Shown here: positions 26,000 to 35,413 of the stretch, piece by piece
Position numbering within the stretch: the stretch's first letter is position 1
Layout: every line of letters begins with the position of its first letter
Assembly (NCBI GenBank): GCA_907165065.1
Contig: OU015529.1
Location: 3,341,054-3,405,053 of the forward strand
DNA from: Caprimulgus europaeus
Taxonomy: Eukaryota > Chordata > Aves > Caprimulgiformes > Caprimulgidae
Length of the DNA: 64,000 nt
Direction of reading: 5' to 3'
Notes under the pieces: generated by a model
What the model saw: the letters and a program-made list of their open reading frames with translations, nothing else
What the model was told of the DNA's origin: nothing
Databases searched by the model: none
Translations under genes and position numbers: made by a program

Positions 26000-26438
26000 C
26001 TGATTTCTTTTTTTCTTTCTTTTTTTTTTCTTTATTCTTTTTTTAAAAAAAAATCTTTTTCTTTATTTTTCTTTTTTATTTTCTTTTTCCTTTTTTCCTT
26101 CTTTCTTTTTCCTTTCTTTTTCCTTTCTTTTTCCTTTCTTTTTCCTTTCTTTTTCCTTTCTTTTTCCTTTCTTTTTCCTTTCTTTTTCCTTCTTTTTCCT
26201 TTCTTTTTTCTTTTTTGCTTCTTTTTCCTTTTTCCTTTCTTTTTATTTTTTCCTTTTCCTTTCCTTTTCCTTTCTTTTTGCTTTCTTTTTTCCTTTCTTT
26301 TTTCCTTTTCCTTTTTTCTTTTTTTCTTTCCCCCTTTATTTATTTTTTCCTTTTTTCTTCTTTTTCCTTTATTTTTCTTTTTACCTTTTTTTATTCCTCC
26401 TTTTTTTCTTTTTCTCTTAACTTTTTTTTCTTTTTTTT

Positions 26439-26472
<34 letters not shown>

Positions 26473-26475
26473 CCC
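26000..26475. repeat. Long polypyrimidine tract upstream of ADAM12
   Basis: About 475 bases are almost entirely T and C on the + strand. An 11-bp repeat (TTTTTCCTTTC) dominates 26100-26190, and the tract ends in about 35 bases of nearly pure T. The lysine-rich antisense frame of 153 aa and the phenylalanine-rich sense frame are low-complexity artefacts. Its right end, CCCTAAG, follows the T run in the manner of a splice acceptor. Confidence 0.95.
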
Positions 26476-26658
26476 TAAGAAAGCAGAGCCCAACTCATCA
26501 GCAGCCCATGCAGGAGCAGGAGGGGGGTTTTGGGGTTAACTGCCTGCAGGAAATCTCTCACATCCTGAGTCCCAGCTCGCTCCTCTCTGTAACTGTAGAT
26601 GATGGTGCTGCTCTCCAGCCCCAGCTGATGAAAGTTTGTCTCCTCAGTCTGGGCGAAG

Positions 26659-26776
26659 ATGTCAAAGCGGCTCCAGGCAGAGCAGCCGCGCTGCCCTCCT
26701 CCGCACCCCGCGGCCCGGCTTTCCGCGCTGCTGCTGAGCCTGGGCTGGCTCCTCCTGGCCCCCCCCGCAGCTCAAG
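26659..26776 (+). CDS. ADAM12: ADAM12 exon 1, start codon and signal peptide
   Basis: ADAM12 (meltrin alpha) is a secreted or membrane-anchored metalloprotease-disintegrin involved in cell fusion, adhesion and shedding of growth-factor ligands. This exon gives the 5' coding end: ATG with A at -3, an in-frame TGA 30 bases upstream (26629-26631), and a donor AAG/GTACGTG after 26776. It encodes 39 residues plus one base. The peptide has a long, basic, proline-rich n-region (residues 1-20), a hydrophobic core LSALLLSLGWLLLA (residues 21-34) and a PPAAQ cleavage region, which is a good secretory signal. It lies in a CpG island. The leftover base joins exon 2 to form glycine. Identity rests on the exon 2 sequence and on C10orf90 being the upstream neighbour. 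The n-region is longer than in the usual mammalian protein. Confidence 0.72.
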
Positions 26777-27740
26777 GTACGTGAACGACACCGAATTTTC
26801 TTTTTTTTCTACAATATTTCCTCCCCACTTCGCTTCATTTTCAGAGGACAAGCAACACAGAAATCACTGTTAACGAAGCGCAGCGGGGGCCACTTCCCCC
26901 GGCCGCTCCCCGCGCTGATTTGCGCCCCTCGCCGCGTTTTTTCCCTCCACCCCCCCACCTCCCCCAGGGGTTCTTCCGCCGCCCCCGGGGCTCCCCCACT
27001 CCGCGGTGCTGGGCGGCGGGGTGGGGGGGGTGTCCCGGCCGGGGGACACGCGGAGCTGCGCCGGATTGGAGCCACGTAACTCCCGCTCCTTTATGCGGGG
27101 TGAGGATTTCCAAGCGCTTCCTGGAAAAATTGCGCTTTGCAGCTCCCGGATCCCCCCAACCACGCCAGTATCCCTGCCCCTGGAGGGACGGGGGCGTCCC
27201 GGGGATCCCCGGCATGGGGGGGCGTCCTGGGGACCCTTGCGGGGGGATTCCCGGGGATTCCCGGGGGTGGATGTCCGGGGGACCCCTAGCGTGAGGGGGA
27301 TGCCCGGGGACCCTTGGGGGGGGATGCCCAGGGATCCCCGGGGGTGGGTGTCCCGGGGACCCCTAATGTGAGGGGATGCCCAGGGATCCCCGGGGGTGGG
27401 TGTCCCGGGGACCCCTAATGTGAGGGGGTGCCCTAGGGACCCCTGGGGGGAGATGCCTGGGGACCCCCGGAGGTGGGTGTCCCTGGGACCCCCGGGTGTC
27501 CCCAATTTGTCAGGCACAGCCCAAGAAGCAGTTTATTCCTTGAGGGTCCCCTGCAAATCCCTACCCGTGGGCTGGGGCTGAATTCGGGGTTTCAGAGTAT
27601 TGTCAGAGCTCAGATTCTGTTTCCAGTTGGATAAAATTGGCCTGAAAAAGCCAAATATTGGTGGGAAAAGCGTCCTTGCTGGGTGCAACTTTTACTCGCC
27701 GCTCGGTTCATTCAAAGCGAGCACGAGTCGGGGATTGGTG
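26660..27740. promoter_or_regulatory. ADAM12: CpG island over ADAM12 exon 1 and start of intron 1
   Basis: GC-rich, CpG-dense sequence begins at the coding exon and continues through a GC-rich minisatellite to about 27740, where CpGs thin out. CpGs are frequent in 26685-26730, 26870-27080 and 27670-27750. It is the only large island in the window and is the likely promoter-associated island of ADAM12. I see no convincing TATA box, which is usual for such promoters. Confidence 0.75.
27322..27480. repeat. 52-bp GC-rich minisatellite in ADAM12 intron 1
   Basis: Units start at about 27322, 27374 and 27427. Each has the order GATGCCCAGGGATCCCCGGG, GGTGGGTGTCCCGGGGACCC, then CTAATGTGAGGGG. The second unit is nearly identical to the first; the third is more diverged. 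Degenerate related sequence extends back to about 27190. The 215 aa antisense frame rich in glycine and proline comes from this array. Confidence 0.9.
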
Positions 27741-28852
27741 GCTCCGCTTTTAAAGCTGTTTTGCAGTAGTGGCTCTGGGATATCCGAGCTACAGATGGGG
27801 GAAGAGCCTAGGAAAAAAAAAAGAAGTGACTTGTCTCCTTGTACAGCAAAGTCTGGGGCTGATTTAGGAATCACTGGAGGGCTCACACCCTGTTCTCTTA
27901 ATTATGCAGCAGCTGACGATGCATATTTTACATAAGAGAGGAAGGGAGATTCTCTTGTGTATAGTCTGTGACGGTGCTGAAGAGTGTGTGTGTGTCCCTG
28001 TCTTACTACAAACTCTTGTCTTGGGTCTTTTTATTTTTTTTTCATTGTAACTTTAAATTTTATCAGTGTTTGCTTGTCTGCAAATTTTTGCTCAGAGATT
28101 TTCACTGAGACTTTTGCTCTGGACTTGTTAAGAGAAAAATAGAGATTTATTTTATCATGTTAGCCAGCAAAATGAAATCCTAGGGGTAGACAAAGCAAGT
28201 TGTTGCGTTTAATCAAGCACCTGGGAGTTGTGTTAGTGAATTAACAGGAGCTGAAGTTTCGCTTTGCCTTTGTGAAGGGTCTTAATTTGTCTTTGTCAAC
28301 ATTTGTATTGATGCCAGATCAGCATTTTGGGGATAAAGGCTGCAGAAATGTTCAGGTAGATGAGGAGAAATAGATCCCCAGTGACTGTTCCCTTTGTGTG
28401 GGTCAAGGGTGGGTTGGTTTGAGTTGAGAGTGTGTTGGTTTGGGTGGAGGCGGCACAGACCCCTTCTCTGGGTGTGAGAGCCACTGTGGCTGGCCAGGCC
28501 CCTCCATGAGCTGGGGTTACACTAGGATGGAGTGTGAAGTTTGAGGTAAGATGCTTCAGGTATTCATATATGACAGAAATGATCATACCCCAAAGTAGTT
28601 GTCCCTACAATAAAATAAGACAAACTGTGGGTGACTTAGAGCTAACATGCAGATGAGACAGAGAGGAATGGTGAGTGGGAGTGGAAATCCTGTTATCTGT
28701 GGTTTGGGATTCTCTAAGAGCCAAGTGAAACTCTAAGGGTACATTTGCACTGATGAATTAAGCTCTGTGTAAAGTTTGTGTCAGATGCTCATCTTTATGG
28801 TGCCCAACTTTAGATGTCTGCACTTGAGCGACAGTGGTGCTTGCTGACCCTC

Positions 28853-29379
28853 GCAGCTCACCTGGATTTTGGGTTGCATCTTCATTGCTGCATCTTCTCT
28901 CACTACAAGAAGGACATTGAGGCACTGGAGTGCATCCAGAGAAGGGCAGTGGAGCTGGGGAAGGGTCTGGAGCACAAGTGTGCTGAGTTCCCGGCTGAGG
29001 GAACTGGGGGTGCTGAGCCTGGAGAAAAGGAGGCTGAGGGGAGACCTTCTGGCTCTGTCCAAGTCCCTGAAAGGAGGGTGGAGAGAGGTGGGTGTTTGTC
29101 TCTTCTCCAGGACATCTCACAAGTAAAAAGTGACAGAACAAGAGGAAATAGCCTCAAGTTGTGCCAGGGGTGGTTCAGATTGGACATAAGGAAAAATTTC
29201 ACTGAAGGGGTTCTCAGGCACTGGAATGGGCTACCTAGGGAGGTGGGTGAGTCCCCATCCTTGGAGGGACTTAAAAGACAGATAGATGGGGTGCTCAGAG
29301 ATGTGGTTTAGTAGTGGACACGTACGGTTGGACTGGATGATCTTAAGGATCTTTTCCACCCAAACAAGTCAATGACTCT
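28853..29379 (+). mobile_element. CR1 LINE, 5'-truncated, sense
   Basis: It runs from a degraded ORF2 segment (CTCACTACAAGAAGGACATT at about 28899) through GTGCATCCAGAGAAGGGCAG and TTCAGATTGGACATAAGGAA to a tail resembling TTTTCCACCCAAACAAGTCA. The first 45 bases are assigned with less certainty. Confidence 0.9.
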
Positions 29380-29736
29380 TTCCAACTCTTCTTTCCAGAA
29401 CAAGTCTATAACTTGCTCTTTTGCATCTGCAGCCAGACAGCTCAGGGAGCATCCTCTCCTTTAATTCTGGTTTTTTTTTTTTCTCCTGTGGAAGTAGAGA
29501 ACAGCTTGAGCTTTGCCAGATCTTGTGCTGCTTTCTTGGTTGCAGAGGTGCTGAAAGTTACAACCGTGTGTTTCTAGACCTAGCGAAGCTGCCCGGTGAT
29601 GAAAAGTCCTCTGAGCTGTGCTGGCACGTGTCTCTGCTAGGCGTTTGGAAGCTTTGCAACCTCTACCTCAGCTGGCTTTACTGCTGGGCCTGCTCTGGAC
29701 CTGGTGTTAGTGATCTGAAGTGCTGCCAGGACATCC

Positions 29737-29774
29737 TAATTTTGACATAAACACATAATTTTGACATAAACACA
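29737..29774. repeat. 19-bp tandem duplication
   Basis: TAATTTTGACATAAACACA occurs twice in direct, exact succession inside ADAM12 intron 1. Confidence 0.9.
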
Positions 29775-30998
29775 CGCTTAGTGATTAAGACTGAAGTTTT
29801 AAGTTAGGATATGCCTTGAAAACTGGTTTTGCAATGTGGCTAGAGATGTGTGTAATGAGGGACTGCCCTACTACCAACCCTAATATTAGGCAGAAATTAT
29901 CAGGTTATGAGCTAGACAACTGAAAAGTAGCCTTGCTGCTCACTTTTAGTATGAGTTTCCAATTTGTATGGTTTTTTTAGGGGTTTTTTGATTGTTTTTT
30001 AATAATTATTCAGTATTCTTAGCTCTTGGTTGCTGCTTAAAAGACCTCATGGGCAAAAAAGAAAACTAATTGAAGTACCAACCTCAACAAAGCAAAAATA
30101 GCTTTGCTATCCCGGTGGAGGATAATATCAAACAGACTAAGATCCAATCTTCTAGATTTAGTCAACTGCTTTAAAATCTACATCTGTGTAAGCTTTTTGC
30201 ATAGGCAAGGCCTTCCTGTGTCTGCAGGGCAGACAATGGAAGTGATGATGTGTAAAGTTAAACTCCAAATTACTGTGTGTGGGAACATTCAAATCTCTTT
30301 TTAGATATTAGGTGTTAGCTGGAAGAACAGCAGAAAAATGCAAATGACAGTCCAAAATTCTTTACTTTCAATTAAAATAACTTTTCTGTCAGATTTTATT
30401 TTTTTGTCACCGATTGCAACTGCATTGGCTGTCATGGAAATAAATTACTGGAGAAGACGTTTTTCCTTGTTTCTCACTTTAAACCTGATCTCTCCAACAC
30501 GTTCTGTGTTTTAGAGCTCACTTCCAAATACTGTCATCTTTCAAACTGTTCCAGCGTTTCGTGGCAGATCTTTATGGTCTGTGTATAATCACCTTCTTGC
30601 CTGATGATTATCCCTAGCAGGTCCCCTGCAGATAGCCTGGCATGAGCTGTCACTGTCCATGGGGCTCCGTACCTCCGTGCCAAAATACACCAGCTGAGGA
30701 CATAATGCCCACTCTCCAAATCATGTCCATGTCATTAACTCTCCGGCTTGCTGGGGAGCTGCTGGGTTGGTTGTTTGCTGGTGTTTTGTTCATCTCTTGC
30801 TTTCCTTGAGATTTTTTGAAAGGTCTCCATCCAGCCACAAAGAACATCCTTGAACTAATGATTGACAGAGTATGTTTTGGGTGGCTTTTCATCCTGCTCA
30901 CAGTGCAGAGACTTTTCTAATGACATGTGAGTGACTGTAGCAGATCAGGGCTGTGTTTCTCTGTTACTTCCACTCGGGCTGTCAGTGCTACCGATGCT

Positions 30999-31382
30999 AT
31001 AGAATCCCAGACTGGTTTGGGTTGGAAGGGACCTTAAAGCTCATCCAGTTCCAACCCCCCTGCATCAGCAGGGACACCTTCCACTAGACCAGGTTGCTCA
31101 GAGCCTCATCCAACCTGGCCTTGAACACTTCCAGGGAGGAGCAGCCACAGCTTCTCTGGGCAACCTGGGCCAGTGTCTCACCACCCTCACAGTGAAGAAT
31201 TTCTTCCTCACATCTCATCTCCATCTCCCCTCTGCCACTTTCAAGCCATCACTCCTTGTTCTGTCACTCCCTGCCCTTGGCCATAGTCCCTCCCCAGCCT
31301 TCCTGGAGCCCCTTCAGGTACTGGGAGGCCACTGGAAGGTCTCCCCGGAGCCTTTACTTCTCCAGGCTGAACAGCCCCAACA
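30999..31382 (-). mobile_element. CR1 LINE, antisense
   Basis: It opens with ATAGAATCCCAGACTGGTTT, the reverse-complemented tail, and continues through CTTCCACTAGACCAGGTTGC to CTCCAGGCTGAACAGCCCCAA. It is closely related to the copies starting at 33924 and 51265. Confidence 0.93.
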
Positions 31383-32002
31383 ATAGATCATGAAATTCTG
31401 TTTTAAAAAGCCTGAATTCATGTAGCAGCTCATATGATCCTCCACCAGCCTGGTTCAGACCTCACATATCCTAATCCTGACAGATTTAGCACGAGTGGTC
31501 CCTATGTTTCTAAGATATCACACATGGACAGGGCAAACTGTCCGAGGAGTCCAGCTGGGCTTTGTTTTATTAGCACTCAGGTGCATCCTTCTGGGCAGTA
31601 CTGTTTGTGGCAGGGCTCTGGTGTTGCTCGCCAGTGGTGAGCAGCAAGATCCCTTTGCCAGGCTGGCAGCAGGATACAGCCAGTGCTGGGTGGTGGAGCA
31701 GCTTGCACATGGGTGTCCAGGGTGGTTTATAAGAACCCAACTTCTGCTGGGAGTTCTGCCAAGCCTCCTGTCACAGAACATGACCTTTGGAGATGGCTTG
31801 TTTGATGGAATGGATTTTATCTTGGCGTTTGCTGTGAGTGTTGTTATAAACCAAGAAGTGGCATTTCTAGGGTGTTTGTAATTAGGTCTGAAATACTGTT
31901 ACGTGTATATGGCCAGGCTCTGCTACACCCACAGGCTCCCCCCAGCTCTGCATCTCACACAGCATCCAGTCCTGCTGAGGATACCAAGCCCTTCATGTTC
32001 TT

Positions 32003-32655
32003 CATGGACATGAACCCGCAGAGTGCCCATGTGGCCAAGAAGCCAAGGACATCCCGGCCTGTATCAGCAATGGTGTGGCCAGTAGGACCAGGGGGGTTCT
32101 CTTCCCCTTGTCCTGGGCACTGGTGAGGCTGCAGCTCGAGTGCTGGGTTCAGTGTTGGGCCCCTCACTCCAATGGACATGGAGGTGCTGGAGCGTGTCCA
32201 GAGAAGGGCAGCGGAGCTGGGGAAGGGTCTGGAGCACAAGAGTGCTGAGTTCCCGGCTTAGGGAACTGGGGGTGTTGGGGGTGTTGAGCCTGGAGAAAAG
32301 GAGGCTGAGGGGAGACCTTCTGGCTCTGTCCAAGTCCCTGAAAGGAGGGTGGAGAGAGGTGGGGGTGGGTCTGTTCAACCAAGGACCAAGGGACAGGACA
32401 AGAGGAAATGGCTTCAAGTTGTGGCCAGGGCAGTTGAGATGGGATGTGAGGAAGAATTTCTTTGCTGAAAGGGTTCTGAGGCATTGGAAGGGGTTGCCCA
32501 GGGCAGTGGTGGAGTCCCCATCCCTGGAGGGATTGAAGAGTCATGTAGACACAGTGCTGAGGGACATGGGTTAGTTGGGGACTGGTCAGTGTTGTGTTCA
32601 TGATTGGACTTGATGAGCTTAAAGGGCTTTTTCCATCTAGGTGATTCTGTGATTC
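32003..32655 (+). mobile_element. CR1 LINE, about 0.65 kb, sense
   Basis: The copy starts within ORF2 (CATGAACCCGCAGAGTGCCC, then ATGTGGCCAAGAAGCCAAGG), passes CTGGGCACTGGTGAGGCTGC and GTTGAGCCTGGAGAAAAGGA, and ends at GTGATTCTGTGATTC. A frame of about 144 aa covering the C-terminal part is still open from 32140, so decay is modest. Confidence 0.92.
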
Positions 32656-33923
32656 ATATTGGAGGGATTTTTTTATTTGATCCATTTTTCTAAATGGCTT
32701 TTTTTCTCCTCTGCAAGTTCTGGTGTTTTACTCTACATTATCCCAGATTTTGCTCTCTGTGTTGCATGTGCATTGTCCTTGCATTTCAATTCGCTTTTCA
32801 GATTACTCCGAGGACAAGAGCACATCATCACCAAAATTTTATAGTGCTAAAGGCCTAAATCACACCTGCAGAGGCTTCTCTTAGGCCCTGCTGAGTCTCC
32901 AGGGCAAATCTATGACAAACTAAATTAAAAATCCATGGCTTGAGTAATTCTGTTAGAGGGTTGTGGTTGATTCTTGATAGAGCAATGCAGTCCAAAAGGA
33001 CAATCTGGCTAACACAGATCAAAGTGCTTCAATTGTATTAATTTTTTTTATCTTTTTGAGGAAAGGTATTGTTTCTTAGGAGACCTCTGCTTCAGGATGT
33101 TGACCCTTCTCTTTTTAGCATCACATAGGAGTTTGAGACTGCATGGATGTCTAGTATGATGTTGGCACTGGTGTTTCAGACAGTGACTTGAGCAATGGCA
33201 CGATCTGATCAGAAATGCTAACTCCTCTGTTAAATCACTTCATGTTTTATCATTGATTTTTTTACACCCCATAGAAATGAGTTTGCTGCTTTCCATGACT
33301 TGGAGCTAAGATGAGAAATATTTGGTAGATTGGAGGCAGGGAGTTGTCCATTCACAAGGTCAACATGATGAAACTGTTGATAAGATGAACATGTTCTTTC
33401 TTGTCCAAAATATATGATCTAATAAGGCAAGAAGTGAAATGCTTCATGGCCTATTAACCACGCTGGATAACACATAGCAAGACATAAAAAGCTGGATGCA
33501 GAATTTGGCACAAAAGAATCTTTATCTAGTTTATTCTGAGATATTTGTAACTGTGTCAGTCCCTACAAGTATAGTCTAATAGTATATGTCATATGTGTTA
33601 AATCAAAAAACCTTCTTCTGACAATGGTGAAAGTTTGGGGGTTTCTTGCTTCTATTTAATGTGTTCTAAATCTCAAAACAGCTGGAAATAAACATCATGT
33701 GTGACTGCTTACCTTTGAAAGAATATACTGGAATATAAACTTTACCAAATCTAAGTGTTTATGGGGTTTTGCTTTGATTTATATATATATAAAATAATAA
33801 TTAAAAATCTGGCCTTTGTTGTAATGCCACATTAAATAAGATGAGCATATGGGCTTGACCATGCATGGAGCTGAGCATCCCCAATGTCTTTATTCAGCAG
33901 CGCTGTCTGTATTCAGCAGAGGT

Positions 33924-34456
33924 ATCATAGAATCACAGAATGGTTTGAGTTGGAAGGGACCTTAAAGCTCATCCAGTTCCAACCCCCCTGCCAGCAGCAG
34001 GGACACCTTGCACTAGACCAGGTTGCTCAAAGCCTCATCCAGCCTGGCCTTGAACACTTCCAGGGAGGAGCAGCCACAGCTTCTCTGGGCAACCTGGGCC
34101 AGTGTCTCACCACCCTCACACCAAGGAATTTCTTCCTCACATCTCATCTCCATCTCCCCTCTGCCACTTTCAAGCCATCACCCCTTGTCCTGTCACTCCC
34201 TGCCCTTGGCCAAAGTCCCTCCCCAGCCTTCCTGGAGCCCCTTCAGGTACTGGGAGGCCACTGGAAGGTCTCCCTGGAGCCTTCTCTTCTCCAGGCTGAA
34301 CAGCCCCAACTCTCTCAGCCTGTCCTCACAGCAGAGCTGCTCCAGCCCTGGCATCATCCTCGTGGCCTCCTCTGGACTGGCTCCAGTAGCTCCATGTCTT
34401 TCTTGTGTTGGGGCCTCCAGAACTGGACATAGTACTCCAGGTGGGGCCTTATGAGA
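33924..34456 (-). mobile_element. CR1 LINE, about 0.5 kb, antisense
   Basis: It starts ATCATAGAATCACAGAATGG and runs through CACTTCCAGGGAGGAGCAGC to GGCCTCCAGAACTGGACATA at the 5' side. It lies about 1.3 kb from the oppositely oriented copy at 32003-32655. Confidence 0.93.
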
Positions 34457-35264
34457 AAGATCCTCTCTTACTTCAACGATTAGAAGATGTGAGGAGAACT
34501 ATTCAGTCCAGATTATTTAAGTCTGTGTTGCATTCCTTTTCTGCCATTGAGTGCCCTGCAATGACAGAGCTGTAGCTGAGAATAAAATGTGGCCTCTGTA
34601 GCTTATAGGGAAGGATACAACATCTCACTTCTGTTCCACGTTCCTTTTTGCATTGGAGGTCATAAAACTCCAGGTTAAAAACTGCTCTTGCATTTTAACA
34701 CGGATTTTAAAGCATAAGGTAAGCATTCCAAGTGAAATAGTATTTATTTCTTCATCTGTTGCCTCTTAAGTGAAGAAAACTCACCCCACTGAAGAGACAC
34801 GTTGGGTAAACACTTGTGGTTAAGGGGAAATTGCAGGGTCATTGCAGAAGAAATCTTCATGCTTTAGAAAGAAGGAGTTTGTCTATTTATTTTTTATGTT
34901 CCTTGTTTGTAAGTCTGATCCTCAGTTGGGATAAATTCTCTCACCTCCATGGATCTGGCTCCTTTGTACAACCTGGTGCCGATGTTCTGTGCTATTTATT
35001 TAAAATCTGTTTGGCAGGGTCAGAGGTTGTGTGGGTTAGATGAGCAAAGCTGTGTTAGTGACCTGGGAAAATAACCTGCCCTGAGGAAACAATAAAAATA
35101 AATGTTCCTTACTCCTGTAGCTCATCTCCTGAAGACATCTGTGACAGTCAGGAGTTATGGACTGATCCAGTGCTTATGATGGCATTTGTTGTAAGGTCAC
35201 ACACATAAACCTGAGCAGGATAGGTGGCTTCAAGAACTTTAAGTAACTCATAAGTTTTCTGTTC

Positions 35265-35413
35265 AAGCTGTGGCTGCTCCTCCCTGGAAGTGTTCAAGGC
35301 CAGGTTGGCTGAGGCTTTGAGCAACCTGGTCTAGTGGAAGGTGTCCCTGCTGATGGCAGGGGGGTTGGGACTGGATGAGCTTTAAGGTCCCTTCCAACCC
35401 AAACCAGTCTATG
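35265..35413 (+). mobile_element. CR1 LINE 3' fragment, sense
   Basis: The fragment runs from AAGCTGTGGCTGCTCCTCCC through GGTCTAGTGGAAGGTGTCCC to CCCTTCCAACCCAAACCAGT. Only about 150 bases of the 3' end are present. Confidence 0.92.

Noticed and set aside
26032..26493. 153 aa lysine-rich open frame on the minus strand
   Set aside because: It is the complement of the polypyrimidine tract. Composition alone keeps the frame open, and it has no domain or conserved start.
26508..26873. 121 aa open frame overlapping ADAM12 exon 1
   Set aside because: It is in a different frame from the signal-peptide exon, reads through the GTACGTG donor, and does not join exon 2 in phase.
26870..27517. 215 aa open frame on the minus strand, the longest in the window
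   Set aside because: It spans the GC-rich island and the 52-bp minisatellite. Stops are rare in such sequence, and the peptide is repetitive glycine and proline with no recognisable family.
31495..31881. 128 aa open frame between two CR1 copies
   Set aside because: It looks like a hydrophobic protein, but I recognise no family, and it has no splice sites, promoter features or relation to the ADAM12 reading frame.
32164..32685. 173 aa open frame on the minus strand
   Set aside because: It is the antisense of a sense CR1 copy. The same explains other frames over 110 aa at 24.4-24.9, 28.8-29.3, 33.9-34.4 and 45.4-45.9 kb.
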